From Bacilli bacterium (GTDB lineage: Bacteria > Bacillota_I > Bacilli_A > RF39 > UBA660): 64,000 nucleotides of DNA. The stretch covers positions 92,191 to 156,190 of the forward strand of contig JAFXZI010000003.1 in NCBI GenBank assembly GCA_017541325.1, written 5' to 3'. Of this stretch, positions 1-10,408 are shown in pieces; position 1 is the first letter of the stretch; each line of letters starts with the position of its first letter. Both the position numbers and the translations under genes were made by a program. The notes beneath the pieces are model-generated. The model worked only from the letters and a program-made list of their open reading frames with translations, had not been told where the DNA came from and did not search any database.

Positions 1-1
1 T

Positions 2-172
2 GATGTTGATCTTAAAGAAGGAAGTAAAGTTAAGATCGTTGCTGGACCATTTAATGGTATGTTTGGTACAGTAGAATCAATTGAAGCTGACAAAGTAATT
101 TTAAATGTAGATTTATTTGGACAAGCTACTTCTGTAGAAGTTGAAATGAATCAAATAGAACTAGCTGGATAA
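2..172 (+). CDS. nusG: Transcription antitermination protein NusG, C-terminal fragment
   Basis: The first 56 codons visible are the end of an open frame that enters from the left edge. They read as a KOW domain: a KVKIVAGPFNGMFGTVESI-type sequence followed by a short beta strand and a NQIELAG ending. NusG binds RNA polymerase through its N-terminal domain and uses the KOW domain to contact Rho, S10 or other partners. The position directly upstream of rplK is the conserved bacterial secE-nusG-rplK order and supports the call. Only the C-terminus can be judged; the NGN domain is outside the window. Confidence 0.93.
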   Translation, partial: DVDLKEGSKVKIVAGPFNGMFGTVESIEADKVILNVDLFGQATSVEVEMNQIELAG

Positions 173-185
173 TTTTGTTTATCCC

Positions 186-214
186 TTGATTTTTAAATAT
201 CGATATGTTATTAT
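186..214 (+). promoter_or_regulatory. Sigma-A type promoter for rplK-rplA
   Basis: TTGATT (186-191) and TATTAT (209-214) are separated by 17 bases, with a TG one base upstream of the -10 (extended -10). It lies between nusG and rplK, so the L11-L1 genes can be transcribed independently of nusG. Confidence 0.7.
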
Positions 215-246
215 TGAAGCGCTATATCGATTTATATAGTTGATAA

Positions 247-289
247 GTGGGAAGCGCGGATGCTATTTGGACCACTCGCGAAAACGAGA
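247..289 (+). promoter_or_regulatory. rplK leader hairpins, probable L1-binding autoregulatory site
   Basis: A GTGGGAAG...GGACCAC element (247-275) can close a stem with GTGG/CCAC, and is followed by a CTCG...CGAG hairpin. A closely similar GTGGGAGG...ACCAC element recurs before rplA. Ribosomal protein L1 is known to repress the L11-L1 operon by binding its mRNA leader, and this is the expected place for that site. Assignment to L1 is inferred from position and the repeated motif. Confidence 0.5.
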
Positions 290-311
290 GAAATATTAGG
301 AGGTGTTTTTC

Positions 312-737
312 GTGGCAAAAGAAGTTGTAAAGGAAATTAACTTACAAATTGAAGCAGGAAAGGCTACAGCTGCTCCACCAGTTGGTACAGCTTTAGGACC
401 AGCAGGAGTAAACTTACAAGAATTCTGTACTAGATACAACGAAGCAACTAGAGATAAAATGGGAGATGTTGTACCAGTAGTTGTTACAGTATATGATGAT
501 AGAAGTTTTGATTTCGTAATTAAAACTCCACCTGCAGCATTTTTATTAAAGAAATATGCAAAAATAAATAAAGGATCTAGTAAAGGATCTACTGAAACAG
601 TAGCAACTTTAACAAAGGATCAAATTAGAGAAATTGCTGAAATTAAATTACCAGATTTAAATGCTTACACAATTGAAGAAGCTATGAAAATAATTGAAGG
701 TACTGCACGTAACATGGGTATCGAAGTTAAAGAGTAA
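312..737 (+). CDS. rplK: 50S ribosomal protein L11
   Basis: L11 binds the GTPase-associated centre of 23S rRNA together with the L10-L12 stalk. The protein is 141 residues, normal for the family, with the N-terminal [20 protein letters not shown] loop and the GIEVKE end typical of L11. The GTG at 312 is chosen because AGGAGGTG lies 7 bases upstream and it gives the standard MAKEV start; an in-frame GTG at 303 sits inside the Shine-Dalgarno sequence. It follows nusG and precedes rplA, as in nearly all Bacillota. Confidence 0.98.
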   Translation: MAKEVVKEINLQIEAGKATAAPPVGTALGPAGVNLQEFCTRYNEATRDKMGDVVPVVVTVYDDRSFDFVIKTPPAAFLLKKYAKINKGSSKGSTETVATLTKDQIREIAEIKLPDLNAYTIEEAMKIIEGTARNMGIEVKE

Positions 738-770
738 TAGTAGGAAAGAAAAAATAAAAAAAGTAACATA

Positions 771-811
771 TAGGTTTAGACCTATGTGGGAGGAATATCC
801 GCTTTTACCAC
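771..811 (+). promoter_or_regulatory. rplK-rplA intergenic hairpins, second probable L1 site
   Basis: TAGGT-TTAG-ACCTA forms a small hairpin (771-784). It is followed by GTGGGAGG...TACCAC (786-811), which repeats the motif in the rplK leader. It ends 7 bases before the rplA Shine-Dalgarno sequence, so folding or L1 binding could affect rplA translation. The L1 assignment is inferred. Confidence 0.5.
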
Positions 812-827
812 ATAAGGAGGAAATAAT

Positions 828-1526
828 ATGAAAAATAGAGGTAAAAAGTATATAGAAGCTGCTAAAAAAATAGAAAAATCTAAAACTTATACTAAAGAAG
901 AAGCAGCAAAATTAGTTAAAGAAACTTCTGTTAGTAAATTTGTTTCAACTGTTGAAATTGCTATGAACTTAAACTTAGATACTAAGAAAGCAGATCAACA
1001 ATTAAGAGGAGCTATAGTTCTTCCTCATGGAACAGGAAAAAATAAGAAAGTTTTAGTTCTTGCTAAAGGAACAAAAGCAACTGAAGCACAAAATGCTGGA
1101 GCTGACTTTGTTGGTGAGCAAGATATGATAGATAAAATTGAAAAAGAAAACTGGTTTGGATTTGACGTAATAATTGCTACTCCAGATATGATGCCAGCAC
1201 TTGGTAAAATTGGTAAGGTATTAGGACCTCGTGGATTAATGCCAAACCCAAAAACTGGTACAGTTACAATGGAAGTTGAAAAAGCAGTTAACGAAGTTAA
1301 AGCTGGACGTGTTGAATATAGAACAGACAGTTTCGGAAATGTTCATGGTATAATTGGTAATACTAATTTTACTGAAGAACAATTAGTAGAAAATATGGAC
1401 GCATTTGTTGGAAATATCTTAAGATTAAAACCACAAGCAGTAAAAGGTGAATATGTTAAAAACATTTCAGTTTCTACTACAATGGGTCCTGGAATTAAAG
1501 TTAGTGCAAATTCTTTTGACAAATAA
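828..1526 (+). CDS. rplA: 50S ribosomal protein L1
   Basis: L1 forms the mobile stalk at the ribosomal E site and usually represses its own operon. The 232-residue protein has the family signature around [18 protein letters not shown] (residues ~127-144) and the two-domain arrangement with both termini in domain I. The start at 828 has AAGGAGG 8 bases upstream. It is preceded by an L1-type hairpin and followed by the L10 leader that begins a separately controlled unit. Confidence 0.98.
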   Translation: MKNRGKKYIEAAKKIEKSKTYTKEEAAKLVKETSVSKFVSTVEIAMNLNLDTKKADQQLRGAIVLPHGTGKNKKVLVLAKGTKATEAQNAGADFVGEQDMIDKIEKENWFGFDVIIATPDMMPALGKIGKVLGPRGLMPNPKTGTVTMEVEKAVNEVKAGRVEYRTDSFGNVHGIIGNTNFTEEQLVENMDAFVGNILRLKPQAVKGEYVKNISVSTTMGPGIKVSANSFDK

Positions 1527-1558
1527 TCACTAACCATATATAATATAAATTGATTTTG

Positions 1559-1660
1559 GTGCCATAGACAGTAGGTATAAAAGTAAATCCTACCGAGGAC
1601 TAATTATTACTTAATAGTATTAGAAGGTCTTCGTCTGTGACGAGGACTTTTTTATGGCAC
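1559..1660 (+). ncRNA. Ribosomal protein L10 leader (rplJ-rplL autoregulatory RNA)
   Basis: The leader is closed by a perfect 8-bp helix, GTGCCATA (1559-1566) with TATGGCAC (1653-1660). Inside are the characteristic GACAGTAGG and CCTACCGAGG segments. An internal hairpin, GTCTTCG (1627-1633) with CGAGGAC (1641-1647) followed by six T, looks like an intrinsic terminator, consistent with attenuation. L10 or the L10-L12 complex is known to bind this leader in Bacilli and repress rplJL. Confidence 0.88.
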
Positions 1661-1686
1661 TTTTAAATATAATAGGAGGTGTTATA

Positions 1687-2181
1687 GTGGCAAATGAAAA
1701 GATTTTAGCTAAGAAACAAGAAGTAATTGATGAAATTAAAGATCGTGTTTCTAATAGCTCATCAGTAATTTTGTTTGATTATCGTGGAATTACAGATAAA
1801 GAAGCAAAAGAATTAAGAACAAAATTAAAAGAAAATGATGCAGACTATAAAGTATATAAAAATACTTTAATGGCTAGAGCTTTATCTGATCTTAAAATTG
1901 ATATTAACGATCAATTAGTTGGACCAAGCGCTATGGCTTTTGGTACTGATCAAATTGGTGCAGTTAAAGTATTATCAGATTTTGCTAAAAAGAACCAAGC
2001 ATTAGTTTTAAAAGTTGGAATTATTGATGGAGAAGTATCTGATAAAGAAAAATTAGATAAACTTGCAAATATTCCATCAAGAGAAGGATTACTTACTATG
2101 CTTGCTGGTGGTATGATTGGTATCGCTAGAGACTTATCAATCTGCTTAAATTTATATGCAGAACAAAAAGAAGAAAATTAG
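1687..2181 (+). CDS. rplJ: 50S ribosomal protein L10
   Basis: L10 anchors L7/L12 dimers to the ribosome; its N-terminal domain binds 23S rRNA and its C-terminal helix carries L12. The protein is 164 residues. The GTG at 1687 is chosen because AGGAGGT lies 6 bases upstream and it gives the usual MANEK-like start. An in-frame ATG at 1654 is rejected because it lies within the closing helix of the L10 leader. It is co-transcribed with rplL 31 bases downstream. Confidence 0.96.
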   Translation: MANEKILAKKQEVIDEIKDRVSNSSSVILFDYRGITDKEAKELRTKLKENDADYKVYKNTLMARALSDLKIDINDQLVGPSAMAFGTDQIGAVKVLSDFAKKNQALVLKVGIIDGEVSDKEKLDKLANIPSREGLLTMLAGGMIGIARDLSICLNLYAEQKEEN

Positions 2182-2212
2182 TTTAAAAAATAAAATATAG
2201 GAGGAAATAAAA

Positions 2213-2584
2213 ATGGCTAAATTAACTAGAGATGAATTTATAAGTGCTTTAAAAGAAATGAACCTTTTAGAAATTAAAGAATTAGTAGATGCAATGAAAG
2301 AAGAATTTGGAGTAGATCCAAGTGCTGTAGCAGTAGCTGCTGCACCTGCAGGAGCTGGTGAGGCTGATGCTGCACCAAGCATTGTTACTGTATCATTAGT
2401 AAATGCTGGAGCTGCTAAAATCAACGTTATCAAAGTAATTAAAGAAATTACTGGATTAGGACTTGCTGATTCAAAAGCAATCGCTGATAACGGTGGAGCT
2501 ATTAAAGAAGGTATTTCTGTAGATGAAGCAAATGAAATCAAAGCTAAATTAGAAGAAGCTGGAGCAGAAGTTGAAGTTAAATAA
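2213..2584 (+). CDS. rplL: 50S ribosomal protein L7/L12
   Basis: L12 is the flexible stalk protein that recruits translational GTPases. The 123-residue chain has the expected N-terminal dimerisation domain, an Ala-rich hinge (VAVAAAPAGAGEADAAP, residues ~38-54), and a C-terminal domain with the KINVIKVIKEITGLGLADSK motif. AGGAGG precedes the ATG. Its stop is followed by a region with a strong terminator and two promoters before rpoB. Confidence 0.98.
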   Translation: MAKLTRDEFISALKEMNLLEIKELVDAMKEEFGVDPSAVAVAAAPAGAGEADAAPSIVTVSLVNAGAAKINVIKVIKEITGLGLADSKAIADNGGAIKEGISVDEANEIKAKLEEAGAEVEVK

Positions 2585-2626
2585 TCAACTTCTTTTTTCT
2601 TTGTAAAAAGAAATGTAAAAAAATGC

Positions 2627-2655
2627 TTGAATTATTATTGATTTACGTGTAAAAT
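2627..2655 (+). promoter_or_regulatory. Promoter P1 in the rplL-rpoB gap, upstream of the terminator
   Basis: TTGAAT (2627-2632) and TAAAAT (2650-2655) are 17 bases apart, with a TG one base before the -10. Transcription from here would meet the terminator hairpin at 2680 within about 20 bases, so it would produce mainly a very short RNA unless read through. Confidence 0.5.
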
Positions 2656-2679
2656 TATATTATTATTGATTTGAAAGGA

Positions 2680-2716
2680 GAGATAACTATATTTGCTTAT
2701 ATAGTTATCTCTTTTA
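2680..2716 (+). terminator. Intrinsic terminator after rplL
   Basis: A perfect 13-bp stem, GAGATAACTATAT with ATATAGTTATCTC, with a 6-base loop is followed by TTTTATTTT. It separates the rplJL unit from rpoBC; readthrough may act as an attenuator for rpoBC. Confidence 0.85.
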
Positions 2717-2783
2717 TTTTCTAATATAGTATTAACCGTTGCCCAATTTGTTTGTTTTTCGTGTAAAATAAGGATGATTTTCG

Positions 2784-2812
2784 TTGACTTCTTGTTTAAT
2801 ATATGCTATTAA
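2784..2812 (+). promoter_or_regulatory. Promoter P2 for rpoB-rpoC
   Basis: TTGACT (2784-2789) and TATTAA (2807-2812) have a 17-base spacer, with a TG one base upstream of the -10. It lies 70 bases before the rpoB start and downstream of the terminator, so it is the likely main rpoBC promoter. A further TGTAAAAT at 2762-2769 resembles another -10. Confidence 0.65.
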
Positions 2813-2882
2813 TATAAATTGGCAACGTATTATTTGTTAATATTATGTTCTTTGTTAATTATATTGTTAGGGGTGAATTTTA

Positions 2883-5800
2883 GTGGCATATAAAATGATT
2901 AATTGTGGTGACCACCGTAAAAGAAGAAGTTTTTCTCGCATAAAAAACACATATGAATTAAAAGATTTATTAGAAATTCAAAAAAAATCTTATCAATGGT
3001 TTATTGAAAAAGGTATAGAAGAGGTTTTTGAGGATTTATTCCCCGTTGAAAATTTTTCTGGTACTTTATCTTTAGAATTTGGAGATTATCATTTTGATGA
3101 ACCAAGATATTCAATAAGACAAAGTAAGGATAGAGAGACTACATTTGCGGCTCCTTTAAAAGTAGAAGTACGTCTTTTTAATCATGAAACTGGAGAAGTA
3201 AAAGAACAAGAAATATTCTTAGGTGACATGCCTATGATGACTGATTCTGGTACTTTTGTAATTAATGGTGCAGAACGTGTTATCGTATCTCAACTTGTTA
3301 GATCACCTAGTGTTTATTTCAATAGAGAAGTAGATAAAAGCGGACGTGTATCTATTACTTCTCAAATTATTCCTACTCGTGGAACTTGGTTAGAATTTGA
3401 AACTGATGCAAGAGATGTTTTATACGTAAGAATAGATAGAACTAGAAAAGTTCCTATCACTACATTATTACGTGCTTTTGGTTTGTCTTCAGATGAAGAA
3501 ATTTTAGAAGTATTTGGTAAAAATGAATACTTAGAAAATACACTTGCTAAAGACTCTACAAGAAATACTGATGAAGCTTTAATTGAAATATATGAAAAAT
3601 TAAGACCAGGAGAACCATCTACTCTTGATTCTTCTAAAAACCAAATTATCACTAGATTCTTTGATGAATTTAGATATGATTTAGCTAAAGTAGGACGTTA
3701 TAAATTTAACCGTAAGTTAAATGTTTTAGATCGTGTATTAGGTCTTACATTAGCTGAGGACATAAAAGATGGTAAAAAAGTAATTGCTGAAAAAGGAACT
3801 GTTGTAAATAAAGATGTTCTTGATGCAATTAAACCTTTATTTGAAAAAGGATATAATGTTCAAAAAGTTAAAATTAATGAAGATTTAGATAATAATGATC
3901 GTATTCAAACTATTAAAGTATACGACCCTAATGATAAAAAGAAAGTTTTAACTTTAATTGGTAACGATCAAGAAATTACATTAAAGAGACTTACTATTCC
4001 TGATGTTTATGCTGCTGTTTCTTATTACTTAAACTTATTAGATGGTTTTGGTAATTTTGATGAAATTGACCATTTAGGAAACAGACGTATTAGACAAGTT
4101 GGAGAATTATTACAAAATCAATTTAGAATTGGTGTAGCTAGAATGGAAAGAGTTATTCGTGAAAGAATGACTACTCAAGATATGGAAGAAGTTACTCCAA
4201 AGACTTTAATTAATATTAGACCAATAACTGCTGCGATGAAGGAGTTCTTTGGTAGTTCACAATTATCACAATTCATGGATCAAACTAATCCAATTGCTGA
4301 ACTTACTAATAAGAGACGTTTATCTGCTTTAGGACCAGGAGGATTATCTAGAGATAGAGCTGGTACTGAAGTTCGTGACGTTAATACTTCTCACTATGGT
4401 AGAATTTGTCCTATTGAATCACCAGAAGGACAAAATATTGGACTTATTACATCTCTTGCAAGTTACGCAAAGATTGATGAATATGGATTCATTCTTACTC
4501 CATATAGAAAAGTAGTTAATAAAAAACTTACTGATCAAGTAGATTATTTAACTGCAGATGAAGAGGAAGAGTTAATTATTTCACTTGCTACTAATGAACT
4601 TAATGATAAAGATGAAATGATAGAGGAATTAGTTCCTGCTAGATATAGAGGAGAAAATATTTTAGTTAAACCTGAACAAGTAGACTATGTAGACGTATCT
4701 CCTCAACAAGTTGTTGCAGTTACAACAAGTTGTATTCCATTCCTTGAGCATGACGATGCTACTCGTGCCCTAATGGGAGCTAACATGCAACGTCAATCTG
4801 TACCATTATTAAAGGCTGAAGCTCCTTTAGTTGGTACTGGAGTAGAATATGTTGCAGCTAGAGACTCTGGTGCTGTAGTAGTTGCTAAAGCAGATGGAGT
4901 TGTAGAGTATGTTGATGCTCGTAAGATTATTGTTAAAAATAAAGGTGGAAAAGATGAGTACTACCTAGCTAACTTTGAATTATCAAATGCTGGTACTTGT
5001 CAACATCAAAGACCAATAGTTAAAGTTGGAGATAAAGTAAAAGCTGGTTCTGTTATCGCTGATGGACCATCAACTGATCAAGGAGAACTTGCTTTAGGTA
5101 AAAACGTAGTTGTAGCATTCATGACATTTAATGGATATAACTACGAGGATGCTGTTATTTTAAATGAAAATCTTGTTAAAGATGATGTATATACTGGTAT
5201 TCACTTAGAAGACTTTGAAATGCAATGTCGTGAAACTAAGTTAGGACCAGAAGAAATTACAAGAGACATCCCTAATGTTAGTGATGAAGCTCGTAAAAAC
5301 TTAGATGAAAATGGTATTGTAATAGTTGGTACTGAAGTTAAAGAAGGAGATATCCTTGTTGGTAAAGTTACTCCTAAAGGAATGGCTGAACTTACTTCAG
5401 AAGAAAAATTATTACATGCAATCTTTGGAGAAAAGACTCGTGAAGTTAGAGATACATCTTTACGTGTTCCACATGGTGGAGACGGGATTGTTCACGATGT
5501 TAAGATCTTCTCTCGTAAAGATAATGATGAATTACCAGCTGGAGTTTCTAAAGTAATTCGTGTATATATTGCACAAAAGAGAAAGATTCAAGTTGGAGAT
5601 AAGATGAGTGGACGTCATGGTAATAAAGGTGTTATTTCACTTATTCTTCCACAAGAAGATATGCCTTACTTACCAGATGGTACACCAGTAGATATTATGT
5701 TAAATCCACAAGGTGTTCCTTCTCGTATGAACCTTGGACAAATCTTAGAATTACACTTAGGTATGGCTGCTAAAAAACTTGGTGTTCACGTAGCAACTCC

Positions 5801-6518
5801 TGTATTCGATGGTGCTAGAACATCTGATATTGAAGAAATGATGGCAGAAGCTGGAATGGAACCTGATGGTAAGACTGTATTATATGATGGTCGTACTGGA
5901 GAACCATTTGATAATAGAGTATCAGTTGGAGTTATGTACATGATTAAACTTCACCACATGGTTGATGATAAGTTACATGCTCGTTCAACTGGACCATACT
6001 CATTAGTTACTCAACAACCACTTGGTGGTAAAGCTCAAATGGGTGGACAAAGATTTGGAGAAATGGAAGTTTGGGCACTAGAAGCTTATGGTGCAGCTCA
6101 TGTTCTTCAAGAAATCTTAACAGTTAAATCAGATGACGTTCTAGGACGTGTTAAAGTATATGAAGCTTTAGTTAAAGGAGAAGACTTTGAAATAACTGGT
6201 ATTCCAGAATCATTTAGAGTTCTTATGAAAGAATTACAAGCTTTAGGATTAAATTTAAGTATAATTGATGATCAAAATAAAGAATATCAATTAAAAGAAA
6301 TAGAAGATCAAGAATATAAAGAAGATATGAATTTAAATATAGATGATATTGATATTCCTGCTAGACAAATTGTTCCAGATCAAGAAACTTCTACAGAAGA
6401 AATAATTGAAGAAGAGGAAGAAGAATATCAAGATGATTTAGATTCGTTAGATGATGCAGAGTTCAATGCCGAAGAAGAACTGTTCTTTGAAAATGAACTT
6501 GAGAAGGGGGATGAATAA
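2883..6518 (+). CDS. rpoB: DNA-directed RNA polymerase subunit beta
   Basis: This is the catalytic beta subunit of RNA polymerase, 1211 residues and full length for Bacillota. The rifampicin-binding cluster starts near residue 457 with [14 protein letters not shown] and continues to [18 protein letters not shown]; the key S, D, H/N-equivalent and S positions look wild type. The late [11 protein letters not shown] and [21 protein letters not shown] motifs are present. The C-terminus has an acidic Glu/Asp-rich tail after residue ~1130, common in Bacilli. The GTG start is supported by AGGGGTG 7 bases upstream. One base separates its stop from the rpoC start. Confidence 0.99.
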   Translation: MAYKMINCGDHRKRRSFSRIKNTYELKDLLEIQKKSYQWFIEKGIEEVFEDLFPVENFSGTLSLEFGDYHFDEPRYSIRQSKDRETTFAAPLKVEVRLFNHETGEVKEQEIFLGDMPMMTDSGTFVINGAERVIVSQLVRSPSVYFNREVDKSGRVSITSQIIPTRGTWLEFETDARDVLYVRIDRTRKVPITTLLRAFGLSSDEEILEVFGKNEYLENTLAKDSTRNTDEALIEIYEKLRPGEPSTLDSSKNQIITRFFDEFRYDLAKVGRYKFNRKLNVLDRVLGLTLAEDIKDGKKVIAEKGTVVNKDVLDAIKPLFEKGYNVQKVKINEDLDNNDRIQTIKVYDPNDKKKVLTLIGNDQEITLKRLTIPDVYAAVSYYLNLLDGFGNFDEIDHLGNRRIRQVGELLQNQFRIGVARMERVIRERMTTQDMEEVTPKTLINIRPITAAMKEFFGSSQLSQFMDQTNPIAELTNKRRLSALGPGGLSRDRAGTEVRDVNTSHYGRICPIESPEGQNIGLITSLASYAKIDEYGFILTPYRKVVNKKLTDQVDYLTADEEEELIISLATNELNDKDEMIEELVPARYRGENILVKPEQVDYVDVSPQQVVAVTTSCIPFLEHDDATRALMGANMQRQSVPLLKAEAPLVGTGVEYVAARDSGAVVVAKADGVVEYVDARKIIVKNKGGKDEYYLANFELSNAGTCQHQRPIVKVGDKVKAGSVIADGPSTDQGELALGKNVVVAFMTFNGYNYEDAVILNENLVKDDVYTGIHLEDFEMQCRETKLGPEEITRDIPNVSDEARKNLDENGIVIVGTEVKEGDILVGKVTPKGMAELTSEEKLLHAIFGEKTREVRDTSLRVPHGGDGIVHDVKIFSRKDNDELPAGVSKVIRVYIAQKRKIQVGDKMSGRHGNKGVISLILPQEDMPYLPDGTPVDIMLNPQGVPSRMNLGQILELHLGMAAKKLGVHVATPVFDGARTSDIEEMMAEAGMEPDGKTVLYDGRTGEPFDNRVSVGVMYMIKLHHMVDDKLHARSTGPYSLVTQQPLGGKAQMGGQRFGEMEVWALEAYGAAHVLQEILTVKSDDVLGRVKVYEALVKGEDFEITGIPESFRVLMKELQALGLNLSIIDDQNKEYQLKEIEDQEYKEDMNLNIDDIDIPARQIVPDQETSTEEIIEEEEEEYQDDLDSLDDAEFNAEEELFFENELEKGDE

Positions 6519-6519
6519 T

Positions 6520-9500
6520 ATGATAGCAGTTAATTCATTTGAAGCCTTAAAAATAGGTATTGCATCTCCTGAAATGATTCGTAGTTGGTCATATGGTGAA
6601 GTTAAAAAACCAGAAACAATTAACTATAGAACTTTAAAACCTGAAAGAGATGGTTTGTTCTGTGAAAAGATTTTTGGACCAACAAAAGATTTTGAATGTT
6701 CTTGTGGTAAATACAAGAGAATTAGATATAAAAATATTATTTGTGATAGATGTGGAGTAGAAGTTACTCGTTCAAAAGTTAGACGTGAAAGAATGGGACA
6801 TATTGAACTAGCTTCTCCTGTATCACACATTTGGTTCTTTAAAGGAGTTCCTTCTCGTATGGGATTAGTTCTTGATATGAGTCCAAGGGACCTAGAAGAA
6901 GTACTATACTTTGTAAGTTATGTTGTTATTGATAAAGGAGTTGCTCCTTTAGAAGACAAACAAACTTTATCTGAAAAAGAGTACCGTCAATATTATGAAA
7001 AATATGGTACTGGATTTAAAGTAGGTATGGGTGCTGAAGCTATTAAAGAACTACTTAAGAAAGTTGATCTTGAAAAAGAAATAGCAGAAATTACTGCTGA
7101 ACTTGAAAATGCTCAAGGTCAAAAGAGAACTAGATTAGTTAAGAGATTAGATGTACTTAATGCTTTCTATAAATCAAATCAACGTCCTGAATGGATGATA
7201 CTAGATGTAATTCCAGTTATTCCACCAGAACTTAGACCAATGATTCAATTAGATGGTGGTAGATTTGCTACATCTGACTTAAATGATTTATATAGACGTG
7301 TTATTAACCGTAACAATCGTTTAAAGAAACTTATTGCACTTAATGCTCCAGGAATCATTATTCAAAACGAAAAACGTATGTTACAAGAAGCAGTAGACGC
7401 ATTATTTGACAACGGACGTCGTGGAAGAAGCATCACTGGTGCTGGAAATCGTGCTCTTAAGTCACTTTCTAGTATGTTAAAAGGTAAACAAGGTCGTTTC
7501 CGTCAAAACTTACTTGGAAAACGTGTTGACTACTCTGGACGTTCAGTTATTGTAGTTGGACCAAGCTTAAAGATGTATCAATGTGGTATTCCAAAAGAAA
7601 TGGCTCTTGAATTATTTAAACCACATGTAATTCATGGTTTAGTAGAAAAAGATATTGCTCACAATATTAAAGCTGCTAAAAGATTAATAGACAATAGAGA
7701 TCCTCAAGTATGGGATATCGTTGAAGAAGTTATTAAAGAACATCCTGTTATGTTAAACCGTGCACCAACTCTTCACCGTTTAGGAATTCAAGCATTTGAA
7801 CCAGTATTAATTGGTGGTAAAGCAATTCGTCTTCACCCACTTGTTTGTACTGCATTCAACGCTGACTTCGATGGAGACCAAATGGCTGTACACGTACCTT
7901 TAAGTTTAGAAGCTCAAGCAGAAGCAAGACTTCTTATGTTAGGTGCTAATAACATCCTTTCACCAAAAGATGGTAGTCCAATCGTTACTCCATCACAAGA
8001 CATGGTATTAGGTAACTATTACATAACTATGGAAAAAGCAGGACTTCCAGGAGAAGGAAGAATATTTAAAAATGCTAATGAAGCTTTAATGGCTTATGAA
8101 AGAAGAGAGATTACTCTTCATACAAGAATTGCTATACCAGTTGATTCATTTAAACATAAATTATTTATTGAATCACAAAAAGGTAAATATCTTGTGACTA
8201 CAGTTGGTAAAATTAAATTTAATGAAATCTTACCAGATTCATTTGCATACATTAATGAACCAACTGCTGATAATATTCAAAATATGACTCCTAATAAATA
8301 CTTTATTGAACAAGGAGAAGATATTCCTGAAGTTATCAAAAATATGCCTCTTGTTAAACCATTTGCAAAAGGTACATTAGAAAGTATCATAGCTCAAATC
8401 TTTAAGAGATATAGAACTACTGAAACATCTATCATGCTTGATAAGATGAAAGATTTAGGATTTAAATATTCTACAATCGCCGGTGTTACTATTTCAATTA
8501 GTGATGTTGTTACAAGTGATAACAAAAACGAAATAATTGAAGAAGCTAATAAGATGGTTGATAAGATTAATAAACAATATAATCGTGGATTAATAACTGA
8601 AGAAGAGAGATTTGAGAAAGTTATATCTACTTGGGATGGTGCAAAAAACAGTGTTCAAAAAGAGTTATCATTAAAAGCTGATGCTAATATGGATAACCCA
8701 ATATTCATGATGATGCACTCTAAAGCTCGTGGATCTATCGCTCAATTTACTCAAGTTGCTGGTATGCGTGGTATCATGGCTAAACCAGATGGTACTCCAG
8801 TTGAAATTCCAATTACTTCAAACTTCCGTGAAGGATTATCAGTTGCTGAGTTCTTCTTATCTACTCATGGTGCTCGTAAAGGTTCAGCAGATACTGCCTT
8901 AAAGACAGCTGACTCTGGATACTTAACAAGACGTTTAGTAGATGTATCACAAAACATTATTGTTCGCGAAGAAGACTGTGGTACTGAAAATGGTGTTGTT
9001 GTTAAAGACTTTATCAATGACAAGACTGGTGAAGTAATAGAAAAATTATATGATCGTATTGTTGGAAGATATTCTAACAAGAAAATCATTAATCCAGAAA
9101 CAAAGAAAGTTATTTGTGAAAAACTAGATTTAATTACTGAATCAATAGCTGAAAAGATAGTTGATGCAGGAATTACTGAAGTAGAAATTAGAACATGCTT
9201 AACATGTAATACAATTAATGGTGTATGTAAGAAATGTTACGGACGTAATCTTGCTACTGGTAACTTAGCTGAAATTGGAGAAGCTGTAGGAGTTATGGCT
9301 GCACAAGCTATCGGAGAACCAGGAACACAACTTACAATGCGTACTTTCCATAATGGTGGAGTTGCAGGTGAAGAAGATATTACACAAGGTCTTCCTCGTG
9401 TACAAGAATTATTTGAAGCTCGTATACCAAAAGGAAAAGCATGTATTGCAGAAATTGATGGTAAAGTAACAAAAATTGATGAAGATCATGGTAAATTTAG

Positions 9501-10152
9501 AATTAATATCAAAAATGATAAAGAAACTAAAGAACATGTTACTAACTATGGTGTTAAATTAAGAGTAGAAGTTGGAGATAATGTTGTTGCTGGTGATAAA
9601 TTAAGTGAAGGTGCTATTTCACCAAAAGAATTATTAACAGTAACAGATCCACTTACAACTCAAGAATACATCTTAAAAGAAGTACAAAACGTTTATCGTG
9701 GACAAGGTGTTGATATTTCGGATAAACACATTGAAATTATTGCAAGACGTATGATTTCTAAGATTAGAATAGTTGAATCTGGAGATACAACGTTCCTTCC
9801 TGGACTTTTAGTTAACTATCGTGAATTTAACGAAGGTAATAAAGAAGTTATTATTAAAGGAAAGAAACCAGCTATTGGTAAACCAGTTCTTCTTGGTATT
9901 ACTAAAGCTTCTTTAGGAACTGAATCATTCCTTGCTGCTGCATCATTCCAAGAAACTACAAGAATTCTTACTGATGCATCAATTAATGGAAAAACAGATA
10001 CTCTAGAAGGATTGAAAGAAAATGTTATTATAGGTAAATTAATTCCAGCTGGTACTGGTGTTAAAGCATATCGTAACGTTGAATATGAACTAGCTTCTCA
10101 ATTTGTTGATGAGGAACCTCTTGATAAATTAGAAGATGAATTCATGGAATAA
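6520..10152 (+). CDS. rpoC: DNA-directed RNA polymerase subunit beta'
   Basis: This is the clamp and active-centre subunit, 1210 residues. It has the N-terminal zinc ribbon ([20 protein letters not shown]), the Mg-binding NADFDGD loop at residues 447-453, and the second zinc site [14 protein letters not shown] before the trigger-loop region. The ATG at 6520 is chosen because AGGGGG lies 9 bases upstream and it gives [17 protein letters not shown]; an ATG at 6511 abuts the Shine-Dalgarno and other in-frame starts lie inside rpoB. A terminator follows immediately, so rpoBC form a closed unit. Confidence 0.99.
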   Translation: MIAVNSFEALKIGIASPEMIRSWSYGEVKKPETINYRTLKPERDGLFCEKIFGPTKDFECSCGKYKRIRYKNIICDRCGVEVTRSKVRRERMGHIELASPVSHIWFFKGVPSRMGLVLDMSPRDLEEVLYFVSYVVIDKGVAPLEDKQTLSEKEYRQYYEKYGTGFKVGMGAEAIKELLKKVDLEKEIAEITAELENAQGQKRTRLVKRLDVLNAFYKSNQRPEWMILDVIPVIPPELRPMIQLDGGRFATSDLNDLYRRVINRNNRLKKLIALNAPGIIIQNEKRMLQEAVDALFDNGRRGRSITGAGNRALKSLSSMLKGKQGRFRQNLLGKRVDYSGRSVIVVGPSLKMYQCGIPKEMALELFKPHVIHGLVEKDIAHNIKAAKRLIDNRDPQVWDIVEEVIKEHPVMLNRAPTLHRLGIQAFEPVLIGGKAIRLHPLVCTAFNADFDGDQMAVHVPLSLEAQAEARLLMLGANNILSPKDGSPIVTPSQDMVLGNYYITMEKAGLPGEGRIFKNANEALMAYERREITLHTRIAIPVDSFKHKLFIESQKGKYLVTTVGKIKFNEILPDSFAYINEPTADNIQNMTPNKYFIEQGEDIPEVIKNMPLVKPFAKGTLESIIAQIFKRYRTTETSIMLDKMKDLGFKYSTIAGVTISISDVVTSDNKNEIIEEANKMVDKINKQYNRGLITEEERFEKVISTWDGAKNSVQKELSLKADANMDNPIFMMMHSKARGSIAQFTQVAGMRGIMAKPDGTPVEIPITSNFREGLSVAEFFLSTHGARKGSADTALKTADSGYLTRRLVDVSQNIIVREEDCGTENGVVVKDFINDKTGEVIEKLYDRIVGRYSNKKIINPETKKVICEKLDLITESIAEKIVDAGITEVEIRTCLTCNTINGVCKKCYGRNLATGNLAEIGEAVGVMAAQAIGEPGTQLTMRTFHNGGVAGEEDITQGLPRVQELFEARIPKGKACIAEIDGKVTKIDEDHGKFRINIKNDKETKEHVTNYGVKLRVEVGDNVVAGDKLSEGAISPKELLTVTDPLTTQEYILKEVQNVYRGQGVDISDKHIEIIARRMISKIRIVESGDTTFLPGLLVNYREFNEGNKEVIIKGKKPAIGKPVLLGITKASLGTESFLAAASFQETTRILTDASINGKTDTLEGLKENVIIGKLIPAGTGVKAYRNVEYELASQFVDEEPLDKLEDEFME

Positions 10153-10156
10153 TTAA

Positions 10157-10189
10157 AAAGATAAAGTTTAAACTTTATCTTTTTTTTTA
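10157..10189 (+). terminator. rpoC terminator
   Basis: AAAGATAAAGTTT is followed by its exact complement AAACTTTATCTTT and a T-run. It lies 5 bases after the rpoC stop. Confidence 0.9.
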
Positions 10190-10221
10190 TGTGATGTATA
10201 ATTTAGTCAGGTGATATTATT

Positions 10222-10377
10222 ATGAGATTAAATAATAAAGGATGGGGATTATCTTCATTTATTATGTTTTTATGTATATTTTTTATTGCTTTATTAATTC
10301 TTGTAATAGTAGGAAATGCTTTATCTGGAACTTCTAAAAGAGATCCAGTAGATTTAATAGAAAATGCAAATGGATAA
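10222..10377 (+). CDS. Small single-span membrane protein, 51 residues, unrecognised
   Basis: The frame starts with ATG 7 bases after AGGTGA and has a TATAAT at 10197-10202. It encodes MRLNNKGWGLSSFIMF followed by a strongly hydrophobic helix to about residue 32, then a short polar tail SGTSKRDPVDLIENANG. Its own terminator follows directly, so it looks like a single-gene unit. The NKGWGLSSFI segment before a hydrophobic helix resembles the layout of type IV pilin-like leaders (basic, Gly, then hydrophobic), but the residue pattern is not the canonical one. Function is unknown. In many Bacilli this place between rpoC and rpsL holds an L7Ae-like protein, which is absent here. Confidence 0.6.
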   Translation: MRLNNKGWGLSSFIMFLCIFFIALLILVIVGNALSGTSKRDPVDLIENANG

Positions 10378-10379
10378 AA

Positions 10380-10408
10380 TAAAAAAACTAGCATATGCTA
10401 GTTTTTAT
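10380..10408. terminator. Bidirectional terminator between the small membrane protein and mscL
   Basis: AAAAAACTAGCATATGCTAGTTTTT is a near-perfect inverted repeat with A-runs and T-runs on both sides. It serves the plus-strand small gene and the minus-strand mscL. Confidence 0.85.

Noticed and set aside
1654..1686. ATG upstream of rplJ in the same frame
   Set aside because: It lies in the closing helix of the L10 leader and lacks a Shine-Dalgarno; GTG 1687 has AGGAGGT at the right distance.
2693..2704. Tiny frame TTG CTT ATA TAG with GGAG upstream, inside the terminator loop before rpoB
   Set aside because: Three codons in a hairpin loop; no support that it is translated.
5326..5556. Plus-strand second frame in rpoB
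   Set aside because: Overlaps the full-length conserved rpoB frame; no ribosome site.
10203..10394. Minus-strand frame opposite the small membrane protein
   Set aside because: Its product is a shadow of the plus-strand gene, which has the Shine-Dalgarno and terminator.
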